This document shows positions 22,902 through 30,339 of a stretch of 33,776 bases of DNA, piece by piece. A program made the position numbers and the translations under genes. Source of the stretch: Streptomyces rishiriensis (GTDB lineage: Bacteria > Actinomycetota > Actinomycetes > Streptomycetales > Streptomycetaceae). Positions within the stretch are counted from its first letter, which is position 1. Each line of letters starts with the position of its first letter. A model generated the notes under the pieces. The model saw only the letters and a list, made by a program, of their open reading frames with translations, had not been told where the DNA came from and did no database searches. The stretch spans positions 1 through 33,776 of the forward strand of contig NZ_BEWA01000039.1 in NCBI RefSeq assembly GCF_003112535.1, given 5' to 3'.

Positions 22902-24421
22902 TTCCGCCCTCCCGGCGTCACGCCGGGTGCGACGTACACGCGCAGGCCGGCCACCTCGTGCGGGGTCCAGGAAAGGGCGTATCCGGGCGGACTGCCGCCC
23001 GGTGCCACGAGGGTGGCGACGGGCAGCCGACGGGCGGTTCGCCGGATGTCGGCCGCCGTGGTGTTGGCGTCGTGGCCGCCGGTCGCCGCGGATGCGCAGC
23101 CCGCGTAGTAGGCGATCGGGACGTAGTCCCCTCCCGTCACCAGGCAGGGCGGGCGGACCCCCAGTCGGTGCAGTCCGGCGGCGACGGCCGCCCACTCACG
23201 ATGGGCTGCCGTGGTGCGCCGCACGGTGTGCTCCAGCACCGCGAACTGCACGGCCAGGTGCCCGACCAGAGCGAGGGTCAGCAGCACCAGGGTCAAGGGC
23301 CGGCGGATCCGCCCGGGTACCCGGGCCAGGCGTACCAGAAGATCGGCGACCGGAAGGGCGAGCAGCGCATAGGCGGGCAGCAGGAAGCGGGGTGCCGCGT
23401 AGCCGATCAGGAAGAGGTACGGGAAGGCCGCCGAGGCGGCGCAGGCCAGCGGAACGATCGTGGCGGCGGGGCGCCGGGCGCGGACGGCCACCCCGGCCGC
23501 GAGGGCGGCGAGCAGTGGCAGGACGCACCACCACAGGGTCACCAGCACATGGGGCGCGGCACTGGTGCAGGGGCGGCACAGCGTACGTCCGCCCAGAGCG
23601 CGCAGTTGGTCTCCGACGGCGATGTTCCAGCCGAGTCCGCCCTGGATGCGGGACGCGTCGGACAGGCGTTGCGCCAGTCCGCCGTAGGAGACGTACGCCT
23701 CGATCACCCACTCGGCCGCCCCGGCGAGCAGGCCGCCGACCAGCGCCGCCAGCAGCGCGGGGCGCCGCCACCGCCGTACACACACCAGCAGGACGAGCAG
23801 GGGCAGGGTCGCCCAGACCGCGTCCGTGGGGCGCATCCACGCCATCAGGGCCGCGCTCAGGCCGACGCCCCACAGAGCCGTGCGGTCGGAGGGGTTCGCC
23901 TGCGCACGCAGGAAGCAGCCCGTGCCGGTCAGAGCGCCGACGGCGACCCAGTAGTTGGGCATGGCCTGAGGAGCGTAGAACAGCGTCACCCACAAGGTGG
24001 CGAACAGGACGCCCGCGCTCGCGAGCACCCGGGCGGGGAAGATCCCCCGCCATGCGCGAAGCGCGAGGAACAGGGCGAGGCCGGACAGGACCGCCAGGTA
24101 GATCCGCAGCACCGCGGTGGACGAGGTCCAGGCGGCGACCGGCGCCACCAGCAGCGGAACGCCACGGGCACGCGGGGCGCTGAAGAACGCGGCCGGCGCG
24201 TGTGAGGCGACCTGGCTGACGTAGACGGACTCGTCCCAACCGAGGCCCATTCCCGGTCGTACGAGAAGGAGTTGGGCCAGAGCGAAGGCGCCTGCCACGA
24301 CCGCGAGCGCTACGTCGCCGCGGGATGGAGGCGCGAAGCGAACGGCCGCAGGCGGGCCGGGCCTGCGCGGCCCGGTCGACGTGGCCGACGCTCTGTCCGT
24401 GGCCTGCGGGCCGTTTCTCAT
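22898..24421 (-). CDS. GT-C-fold integral membrane glycosyltransferase (GT39/ArnT-like)
   Basis: 507 aa with ~10-11 membrane segments. The first external loop holds GMGLGWDESVYVSQV with Asp63-Glu64, the acidic pair that marks polyprenyl-phosphate-sugar-dependent GT-C enzymes. A soluble C-terminal part (~400-507) follows the last TM. It would transfer a sugar from a lipid carrier to a surface acceptor. ATG 24421 has AAGGG upstream; GTG 24424 is an alternative. The start lies only ~17 bp from a BlaI-type operator, so this leftward operon should be repressed by the divergent BlaI protein. Confidence 0.78.
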   Translation of the reverse strand: MRNGPQATDRASATSTGPRRPGPPAAVRFAPPSRGDVALAVVAGAFALAQLLLVRPGMGLGWDESVYVSQVASHAPAAFFSAPRARGVPLLVAPVAAWTSSTAVLRIYLAVLSGLALFLALRAWRGIFPARVLASAGVLFATLWVTLFYAPQAMPNYWVAVGALTGTGCFLRAQANPSDRTALWGVGLSAALMAWMRPTDAVWATLPLLVLLVCVRRWRRPALLAALVGGLLAGAAEWVIEAYVSYGGLAQRLSDASRIQGGLGWNIAVGDQLRALGGRTLCRPCTSAAPHVLVTLWWCVLPLLAALAAGVAVRARRPAATIVPLACAASAAFPYLFLIGYAAPRFLLPAYALLALPVADLLVRLARVPGRIRRPLTLVLLTLALVGHLAVQFAVLEHTVRRTTAAHREWAAVAAGLHRLGVRPPCLVTGGDYVPIAYYAGCASAATGGHDANTTAADIRRTARRLPVATLVAPGGSPPGYALSWTPHEVAGLRVYVAPGVTPGGRK

Positions 24422-24437
24422 CACCCATCCCTTACTC

Positions 24438-24450
24438 CTACAGGCTGTAG
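24438..24450. promoter_or_regulatory. BlaI-type operator 1 (CTACAGGCTGTAG)
   Basis: Perfect palindrome CTACA-GGC-TGTAG with C/G flanks. BlaI/MecI repressors bind TACA/TGTA dyads. It sits 17 bp upstream of the glycosyltransferase ATG, overlapping its leader or Shine-Dalgarno. Confidence 0.85.
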
Positions 24451-24463
24451 GGCCAGGTCAACC

Positions 24464-24476
24464 CTACAGGCTGTAG
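24464..24476. promoter_or_regulatory. BlaI-type operator 2 (CTACAGGCTGTAG)
   Basis: Identical core to operator 1, centred 26 bp away, with a longer perfect flank (CCC...GGG). Its mid-gap position could block both divergent promoters. Confidence 0.85.
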
Positions 24477-24509
24477 GGTCTGCGCCCGCGCCTTCGGGCC
24501 GGCTCACCC

Positions 24510-24522
24510 CTACAGGCTGTAA
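24510..24522. promoter_or_regulatory. BlaI-type operator 3 (CTACAGGCTGTAA)
   Basis: One mismatch from operators 1-2, centred 46 bp from operator 2 and ending 10 bp before the blaI-like ATG, overlapping the AAGG ribosome-binding site. Suggests autorepression. Confidence 0.82.
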
Positions 24523-24532
24523 GGTCTCACTC

Positions 24533-24913
24533 ATGGCTGGCACGGGCCCGCGGGGCAGAGCCGAACGGCGTAACGCCGGCGAGCTGGAGAGCGAGGTGCT
24601 CGCCGCCCTCTGGGCGACCGACCGGGCTCTGACTCCGGCGGAGGTCCAGGCCGAGATCGGCGGCGGTCTCGCCTACAACACCGTGCACACGATCCTCAAG
24701 CGCCTGTACGACAAGGGGCTCACCGTGCGGGACGCGGACGGACGGCGCGGCGCGTACCGGCCTGCGAAGAACGCCGCCGAGCTGACCGCCGAGGCCATGC
24801 ACAAGGCCCTCGACCAGGGCCCGGACCCCATAGCCGCCCTGCAGCAGTTCGTCACCGGACTGAACCCTGAGGAGGAGCGGGCGCTGCGCGACCTGCTGGG
24901 CGGCGAGCGATGA
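24533..24913 (+). CDS. blaI: BlaI/MecI-family transcriptional repressor
   Basis: 126 aa, typical length. The winged helix (~15-85) contains ELESEVLAALWATDRALTPA and the recognition stretch LAYNTVHTILKRLYDKGL (46-63), followed by a C-terminal dimerisation helix rich in Glu/Leu. BlaI dimers bind TACA/TGTA dyads and are inactivated by an M56 protease; such a protease overlaps the stop (ATGA at 24910). Three operators stand directly upstream and two more before the DedA operon. No beta-lactamase is present in the window, so the regulon is probably broader than beta-lactam resistance. The symbol follows the family, not a proven orthologue. Confidence 0.9.
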   Translation: MAGTGPRGRAERRNAGELESEVLAALWATDRALTPAEVQAEIGGGLAYNTVHTILKRLYDKGLTVRDADGRRGAYRPAKNAAELTAEAMHKALDQGPDPIAALQQFVTGLNPEEERALRDLLGGER

Positions 24914-25812
24914 GGGTCGACGTCTACACACCGTTCCTGTTGTCCATGCTGCTCGCCGCGGTCAGTCCTCGGGTCGGCCGCCGGGTGGCACCGGCGCTCG
25001 CCGCCCGCGTCCTCGCCGGCGCCGCCCTCGTGACCGCGGCGGCGACCGCGTGGTCCCTGCTCCTGCTGGCCGCCACCCTCGTCAGCGCCGCTCCCCCGGT
25101 GGTCACCGATGCCCGCGAGGACGGCCGCCCGCTTCCCGAGCCTGTGCCGGAGGCCGTCGCGTTCGCCGCCTGCGCACTGCTCCTGTTCATGGCCCACCGG
25201 TTTTTCAGGGCCGCCCGCTCCGAGTACCTCACCCGCCGGGCCCTGCGGCTCCTGTGCGAGGGGCACCCGCCGGACACCGAGCTGATCGTGGCCGCCTCCC
25301 CCATCCCCAAGGCGTTCGCCATCCCGGGAAGGGCGGGCTCGCCGGGCCGGATCCTCGTCACCAGCGCGATGCTCGGCGCGCTCTCGGCCGAGGAGCGTCG
25401 TGTCCTGCTCTCCCACGAGCGAGCGCACCTGCACCACCGCCACGGACGGCTGTGCACCGCCGTGATCCTGGCCGGGGCGGTCAACCCGTTCCTCGTCCCG
25501 GTCCGGCGCACGGTCGTCTTCCTCGTGGAACGCTGGGCCGACGAGCGGGCCGCCGCAGTGGTCGGTGACCGCGCGTGCACCGCCCGTGCTCTGGCCCGGG
25601 CAGCGCTCACGGCCGGATGTCAGGAGCCGTCGCACGGACTCGGCTTCACCGACCGCGCGGTCACCCGCCGTATCGCCGCCCTCCAGACCGCCCCGCCCCC
25701 GCGACTGTGGGGCCTCGCGGCGACCGTCCTGGCTCTGGGCGCCCTCACCGCGCTGGGCACCGCTGACGCCACCGGTGACCTGGTCCGGCTGCTGGCGCCG
25801 ATCCTCGCCTGA
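24910..25812 (+). CDS. M56-family membrane metalloprotease (short BlaR1-like)
   Basis: 300 aa. Membrane segments ~5-20, ~33-60, ~80-98, a soluble zinc domain, and a late segment ~265-285. The zinc site is HERAH (His169, Glu170, His173) with the downstream acidic ligand in ERWADERAA (Glu207-Asp211 region), so it should be active. Unlike full BlaR1 it lacks the ~250-residue external penicillin-sensor domain; the signal must come through its membrane segments or a partner. Its expected target is the BlaI-like repressor encoded immediately upstream with a 4-bp overlap. Confidence 0.88.
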   Translation: MRVDVYTPFLLSMLLAAVSPRVGRRVAPALAARVLAGAALVTAAATAWSLLLLAATLVSAAPPVVTDAREDGRPLPEPVPEAVAFAACALLLFMAHRFFRAARSEYLTRRALRLLCEGHPPDTELIVAASPIPKAFAIPGRAGSPGRILVTSAMLGALSAEERRVLLSHERAHLHHRHGRLCTAVILAGAVNPFLVPVRRTVVFLVERWADERAAAVVGDRACTARALARAALTAGCQEPSHGLGFTDRAVTRRIAALQTAPPPRLWGLAATVLALGALTALGTADATGDLVRLLAPILA

Positions 25813-25865
25813 GTGATCGCATCGGCGTCGGCATCGGCCGTGGGAACGTTCCTCATTCCGCCATC

Positions 25866-25883
25866 GTCTACAGTGCAGTAGAC
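25866..25883. promoter_or_regulatory. BlaI-type operator 4 (GTCTACAGTGCAGTAGAC)
   Basis: Perfect 18-bp palindrome with CTAC/GTAG half-sites separated by six bases rather than the five seen in operators 1-3. It is 86 bp upstream of the DedA start. Confidence 0.72.
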
Positions 25884-25884
25884 C

Positions 25885-25902
25885 GACTACAGAATTGTAG
25901 TC
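25885..25902. promoter_or_regulatory. BlaI-type operator 5 (GACTACAGAATTGTAGTC)
   Basis: Perfect 18-bp palindrome, one base after operator 4 (centres 19 bp apart). Half-sites CTACA/TGTAG match BlaI sites. Two dimers side by side would cover the promoter of the DedA-PAP2 operon. Confidence 0.76.
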
Positions 25903-25968
25903 AGTTGTCGGGTGCCAGTCTTCCGCCACACCCGACGGTCCGGAAGAAGGATGAAGGGGCTCCCGCCG

Positions 25969-26670
25969 ATGACCACAGCCATGCACCTATCGTCGCAGCT
26001 CGCCGTCAACGTGCTGGACGCCCGGTCGCTGCTGTCCGCGTTCGGCGTGCTGGGCGTGGGCGTGGTGCTGTTCGCCGAGACCGGGCTGCTGATCGGTTTC
26101 TTCCTGCCGGGCGACTCGTTGCTGTTCACGGCCGGTCTGCTGTGCACGGGCGCCGGCGACCGCGGCCTGAAGCTGTCACTCGGCCCGCTCCTGGTCGCCG
26201 CGGCGGTGGGAGCGCTGGCGGGCGCGCAGTGCGGCTACCTGCTGGGCCGCAGAGCGGGCGGCTCACTGCTGGCCCGCAGCCGCTCGGCCCGGCTGCACGA
26301 GGGGGCGAAGCGCGCGGAGGAGCTGCTGGAGCGCTACGGGTATGCGAAGGCGATCGTGCTGGCCCGTTTCGTCCCGGTGGTGCGCACGGTCCTGAACCCG
26401 ATGGCCGGCGCCCTGCGGGTGCCGGTGCGCACCTTCACCGTGTGGCAGGTGGCCGGCGGGCTGGTGTGGAGTCTGGGTCTGACGCTGGCGGGATACGCGC
26501 TGGGCTCCTCCGTGCCGAACGTGGACCGCTATCTGCTGCCGATCGTCGCGGTGATCGTGGCCGTGTCGCTGATTCCGGTCGCCTCCGAGGTGTACCGCTC
26601 GCACCGGGCCGCGAAGGCGAAGAAGACGGAGGCGGAGGCGAAGGCGAAGACGGAGGAGGCGCGCGGATGA
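25969..26670 (+). CDS. DedA-family membrane protein
   Basis: 233 aa, five to six membrane segments. Family signatures: FAETGLLIGFFLPGDSLLF (35-53, Glu37 and the GDS turn) and ARFVPVVRTVLNPMAGALRV (132-151, Arg133 and Arg139). DedA proteins include undecaprenyl-phosphate translocases that recycle the lipid carrier of the cell wall, and others moving membrane phospholipids. The C-terminus is a charged Lys/Ala/Glu tail (KAKKTEAEAKAKTEE). ATG 25969 is chosen with GAAGGGG ~9 nt upstream; ATG 25951 touches its own GAAGG and is less likely. The TGA overlaps the next start (ATGA). Confidence 0.85.
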   Translation: MTTAMHLSSQLAVNVLDARSLLSAFGVLGVGVVLFAETGLLIGFFLPGDSLLFTAGLLCTGAGDRGLKLSLGPLLVAAAVGALAGAQCGYLLGRRAGGSLLARSRSARLHEGAKRAEELLERYGYAKAIVLARFVPVVRTVLNPMAGALRVPVRTFTVWQVAGGLVWSLGLTLAGYALGSSVPNVDRYLLPIVAVIVAVSLIPVASEVYRSHRAAKAKKTEAEAKAKTEEARG

Positions 26671-27275
26671 TCATCGCCCTCGACGGCTCGTCGGTCGACG
26701 GCGAGGCCTACACCGACGTGGTGAACCTGGCCCGACACGCCCCGGGATGGCTGGACGGGGCGGTGTCGGCGTGGTCGACGTACGGGCTCGCCCTGTTCGC
26801 GGCCCTCATGGCGTACGGCTGGTGGCGCGCCCGACGGGCGGGCGCCGCCGCGTCGGTGACGGCGCTCGCCGTGCCGTTCGTCGTGGTCGCCGCGTTCGGG
26901 GTGGACGCGGCACTGAAGCTGCTGGTGCGCGAGGACCGGCCCTGCCGGAGCCTGCGGGTGGCCACGCTGGAGGCGTGCCCGGCGCCCGGCGACTGGTCCT
27001 TCCCCAGCAATCACGCGGCCGTCGCCGCCGCGGCGGCCGTCGCCCTGATCTTCGTCTCCCGCCGGCTCGGCGCGGTCGCCGCGGTGGCCGCCTGCGCGAT
27101 GGCGGCCTCCCGGCTCTGGGTCGGCGCACACTACCCCCACGACGTGGTGGCAGGGGTCCTGGTGGGCGCGCTCGTCGCCTGGCTCGCGATGTCGGCGCTG
27201 CGCAGGCGGGCGGAGACCGCAGCCCTGCGGCTCACGGCCACCCGGCTGCGTCCCCTGCTGGTGGCGCCGTCATGA
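26667..27275 (+). CDS. PAP2-family lipid phosphatase, first copy
   Basis: 202 aa, about five membrane segments. All three PAP2 motifs are present: KLLVREDRP (Lys84, Arg91-Pro92), PSNHA (113-117, with Asn in place of the usual Gly) and SRLWVGAHYPHD (148-159). Members dephosphorylate undecaprenyl pyrophosphate, phosphatidic acid or similar lipids. Gene order after DedA suggests carrier-lipid recycling. It overlaps both neighbours by 4 bp. Confidence 0.88.
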   Translation: MIIALDGSSVDGEAYTDVVNLARHAPGWLDGAVSAWSTYGLALFAALMAYGWWRARRAGAAASVTALAVPFVVVAAFGVDAALKLLVREDRPCRSLRVATLEACPAPGDWSFPSNHAAVAAAAAVALIFVSRRLGAVAAVAACAMAASRLWVGAHYPHDVVAGVLVGALVAWLAMSALRRRAETAALRLTATRLRPLLVAPS

Positions 27276-28066
27276 GGCGGCGCGATGTCGCCGAACTGGC
27301 CGGCAGCTGCGGCCTCGGCGCATGGACGGCGTTCGGCGTGCTCACCATGGTCGTGGTGGGCCACGACGGCGTACCGCTGTTCGGGGACGCCGACCTCCAC
27401 TCGTGGTGCGTCGCCCACCGCCCCGACGTGGCGGTGGCGCTCGCCCGCGGGCTGACCGCAACGGGGACGGGCGTCGTCCCGTTCGTACTGGCCGCGCTGG
27501 CCGGGGTCGTCGCGGGACGCACCCTCCGGCAGCGCGTACTCGCCGTCGCGCTCGGTCTGGCCTGCCTCGCGGGAGGCCAGGCACTGCGGTACGCGGTGAT
27601 GACGCTGGTCGCCCGGCCCCGGCCGCCCCTGACGGACTGGGCGACGCACGCGTCGGGGTGGGCGTTCCCTTCCGGTCACACCACCACGTCGGCCCTCACC
27701 GCCGGGCTGCTGATCATCGCCGTCCGCATCCGCGCCCCGCGTGGCAGGACTGTGCTCACCCTGGTCATAGGCGGCTGGGGTGCGCTGGTCGGGATAACGC
27801 GCGTCTATCTCGGGGTGCACTGGTTCACCGACGTCGGCGGCGGCTGGCTCTTCGCGCTCGGCTGGCTGGGAATATGCCTGTGCGCCGTGGCCTGGTGGCT
27901 TCCCGAGCGTTTGACCCCCGGCATGACGGACGCGGCCACGGAACCAGCGCGCAGGACGGCAGGACCGACGGGCGCGGCAGGAAGCCGAACGGACACGGCA
28001 CGAGAGCCGAAGGAGTTCCATGCGTCAGACGATCCTGGTCGTCGAGGACGATCACGCCCTGCGTGA
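27272..28066 (+). CDS. PAP2-family lipid phosphatase, second copy
   Basis: 264 aa. Motif 2 FPSGH (132-136) and motif 3 TRVYLGVHWFTDVGGGW (176-192) are good, including the catalytic His of PSGH and the His/Asp of motif 3. In motif 1 (VMTLVARPRPP) the usual Lys seven residues before Arg-Pro is Met110, so phosphate binding may be altered. The ~45-residue hydrophilic C-terminus overlaps the response-regulator gene by 47 bp. The ATG at 27272 overlaps the first PAP2 stop. It may hydrolyse a different lipid phosphate from the first copy. Confidence 0.82.
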   Translation: MRRRDVAELAGSCGLGAWTAFGVLTMVVVGHDGVPLFGDADLHSWCVAHRPDVAVALARGLTATGTGVVPFVLAALAGVVAGRTLRQRVLAVALGLACLAGGQALRYAVMTLVARPRPPLTDWATHASGWAFPSGHTTTSALTAGLLIIAVRIRAPRGRTVLTLVIGGWGALVGITRVYLGVHWFTDVGGGWLFALGWLGICLCAVAWWLPERLTPGMTDAATEPARRTAGPTGAAGSRTDTAREPKEFHASDDPGRRGRSRPA

Positions 28067-28682
28067 CGTGCTCATGCGCGGGCTGCGCGACGAGGACTTC
28101 GACACCGTGCCCGCGCCGGACGGCGCCACCGCCCTGCGGCTGGCCGGCGCCGACATCTCCGCTGCCGTACTCGACATCGGGCTGCCCGACGCCGACGGGC
28201 GGGACGTGTGCCAGGCGATGCGCGCGAACGGATTCCTCTCCCCGGTCATCTTCCTGACCGCCCATCACCGGCTGAACGACCGGCTCTCCGGGTTCTCCGC
28301 CGGCGGCGACGACTATCTGCCCAAGCCGTTCCACCTCGCCGAACTCGCGGCCCGCCTGCGAGCAGCCCTCAAACGGGCCGCGCCGCCGCCTGCCGCCACA
28401 ACAGGAGACCTGGCACTGGACGCCGTCCGGCACGTGGTGAGCGTCCGAGGAACCCAGGTCGATCTGACACCGACCGAGTTCCGTCTCCTGGCCGCGCTCA
28501 TGGCGGCTTCCGGCGCCATCGTGCGCCGCAGTGACCTGGTCCGGGCAGGCTGGCACGAGGGCGCCCAGGTCCACGACAACACTCTCGACCAGTACCTGAC
28601 CCGACTGCGCCGCAAGCTGCGCGAGGCCGGCAGCGACCGGACGATCGGCACGACCCGCGGGATCGGCCACCGCCTGTCATGA
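28020..28682 (+). CDS. OmpR/PhoB-family response regulator of the envelope operon
   Basis: 220 aa. Receiver domain with Glu9/Asp10/Asp11, phospho-acceptor Asp52 in VLDIGLPDADG, Thr80 and Lys102 in DDYLPKPFH. Winged-helix domain ~125-220 contains LTPTEFRLLAALM and NTLDQYLTRLRRKL. It starts within the 3' end of the second PAP2 gene (GAAGGAG just upstream) and its TGA overlaps the kinase ATG (ATGA at 28679). Confidence 0.92.
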   Translation: MRQTILVVEDDHALRDVLMRGLRDEDFDTVPAPDGATALRLAGADISAAVLDIGLPDADGRDVCQAMRANGFLSPVIFLTAHHRLNDRLSGFSAGGDDYLPKPFHLAELAARLRAALKRAAPPPAATTGDLALDAVRHVVSVRGTQVDLTPTEFRLLAALMAASGAIVRRSDLVRAGWHEGAQVHDNTLDQYLTRLRRKLREAGSDRTIGTTRGIGHRLS

Positions 28683-30058
28683 GCGGTGTCCGCCAGCGGC
28701 CGCGACCCGCCGTGACCGCTCTCCTCCGCCTCCTGGCCCCCCGCACGCTGCGCGGCCGGCTCTCCCTGGTGGCCCTCACCACGGCAGCGCTGCTGATGCT
28801 GGTCCTCACCGTCGCCTTCAACGCCGTGGCCGGCCGCCGTCTCCAGCACCAGGCGGACGACGAACTGCGCACCCGCGCCGCCGCCGTCGCCACGACTATC
28901 GACACCAGCGGCCCGACGGCACGCGTCCTGGAGACCTCCAACGACGAACTCCTCGATGCGCACGTGTGGATCTACGCCGGCCGACGCCTGCTGGAAGAAC
29001 CGCCGACCGCCGGCCCCCTGACCCGCGTCGCCGACGCACTCGCCGGGCGCGGCGGTCAGCGGTGCGTCACCGCCCAGATGCACGGCCCTTTCCGGCTGTG
29101 CTCCCGGCCGGTGTCCGGAAAGCACAGCGAGGCCACAGTGGTCACGGCACTCGACCTCTCGCCCTACCGGAGTTCGGCCGACACCCTGCTCCTGGGCTCA
29201 CTCGCCCTGGACGCCGTGATGCTCGCCTGCACCTACGCCCTGACCCGGCTGGCGGTCGGCCGTGCTCTGCGTCCCGTCCGCACGATGACCGACCAGGCCA
29301 CCCAGTGGAGCGCCGTCGCCTCCGAAGAACGCTTCGGCCAGATGCGGCACCCCGTCGAACTCGCCCGCCTCGGTACGTCGTTGGACGCCATTCTCGACCG
29401 CATCCGCACCCTCTTGCGCCACGAGCGGCAGCTCACCGGAGAGCTCTCGCACGAGCTGCGCACACCCCTGAGCCGGATCATCGCCGAACTCGACTGGTGG
29501 CAGGCACGCCCCCGCACGGACGACCAGACCCACGCCAGCCACAAGGTCATCGCGGAAGCCGCCGAGTCCATGCGCACCATCTGCGACACCCTCCTGGACG
29601 ACGCCCGTGACGGCTCACCCGCCGCTCCGGGCACCGCCGAGATCCTGCCCACGCTGAAGCGGCTCGCCGAAGTCCTGGACCCCCCACCCCGCTTGACGGT
29701 CACCGTCGAGGGGCCGCACCTGGAGGCCGGAGTGCCACCCGCCCTCCTCGAACGCATCGTCAGTCCGCTCCTCGCCAACGCCTGCCGCTACGCCGAATCC
29801 CGGGTCGCCGTCCGCGCCCACCGCGCCCCCGACGGCGTGCGCGTCGACGTCGTCGACGACGGACCGGGCGTACCGCCCTCGTTCGCCGGACGGCTCTTCG
29901 AGCCCGGCCGACGTGCCGATCCCCGGGACGGACACGACGGAGCGGGCCTGGGGCTGCCGCTGGCGCGACGTCTGGCCCTCGCCGCCGGCGGCGAGGTGGC
30001 GTACGACCCGGCCCACACCCCGGGGGCGCGGTTCGTGGTCAGCCTGCCGGCCGGGTGA
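28679..30058 (+). CDS. Sensor histidine kinase of the envelope operon
   Basis: 459 aa. TM1 ~28-50, external sensor ~52-168 with two cysteines (Cys129, Cys141) that could form a disulfide, TM2 ~170-190, HAMP ~190-245, His258 in TGELSHELRTPLSRI. The ATPase domain has LLANACRYAE, DVVDDGPGVPPSF and GAGLGLPLARRLA. Paired with the regulator upstream by a 4-bp overlap. Being the end of the DedA-PAP2 operon, it may report on envelope or carrier-lipid stress. Confidence 0.9.
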   Translation: MSGVRQRPRPAVTALLRLLAPRTLRGRLSLVALTTAALLMLVLTVAFNAVAGRRLQHQADDELRTRAAAVATTIDTSGPTARVLETSNDELLDAHVWIYAGRRLLEEPPTAGPLTRVADALAGRGGQRCVTAQMHGPFRLCSRPVSGKHSEATVVTALDLSPYRSSADTLLLGSLALDAVMLACTYALTRLAVGRALRPVRTMTDQATQWSAVASEERFGQMRHPVELARLGTSLDAILDRIRTLLRHERQLTGELSHELRTPLSRIIAELDWWQARPRTDDQTHASHKVIAEAAESMRTICDTLLDDARDGSPAAPGTAEILPTLKRLAEVLDPPPRLTVTVEGPHLEAGVPPALLERIVSPLLANACRYAESRVAVRAHRAPDGVRVDVVDDGPGVPPSFAGRLFEPGRRADPRDGHDGAGLGLPLARRLALAAGGEVAYDPAHTPGARFVVSLPAG

Positions 30059-30090
30059 CGGCGGCCGCACTCGGCGCCACCGGCGCATCA

Positions 30091-30118
30091 GGCCGTGACG
30101 TCGCGCCGGCCGTGACGT
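30091..30118. repeat. Direct repeat GGCCGTGACGT, 17-bp period
   Basis: Two exact 11-bp copies (30091-30101 and 30108-30118) in the 281-bp gap after the kinase. Nothing else notable was seen in this gap, which separates convergent genes. No clear terminator was recognised. Confidence 0.4.
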
Positions 30119-30339
30119 GACGCTGGACAGAAGGATTCGAAGTCAGCCTCGCCGGAAGCTGTTCGGCGCTACGGCAGTGTGCGGGGCCGGCAGGTCCGGG
30201 CCGGGCGCCGGGCGGCCGGTGTCGCGTACCGGCGGGTGCATCCGCGCGACCGGCAGCGCGTCCAGCCCGGCCGCGGAGTGCCACGTCGCGGCGCCGTGTC
30301 AGCCGGATCGCCGGACGAAGCCCGCCGCGGTGGATGCGG

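Noticed and set aside
24910..25812. Beta-lactam resistance locus (BlaI-BlaR1-BlaZ)
   Set aside because: No beta-lactamase or penicillin-binding sensor domain is present in the window; the neighbours point to lipid-carrier and envelope functions.
24438..25902. CRISPR-like or iteron reading of the five similar palindromes
   Set aside because: Spacing is irregular, the units are dyads at promoters next to a BlaI gene, and there are no spacers or cas genes.
30059..30339. Possible small gene or terminator between kinase and dehydrogenase
   Set aside because: Only short frames with no motif and a modest direct repeat; no convincing stem with a tail.
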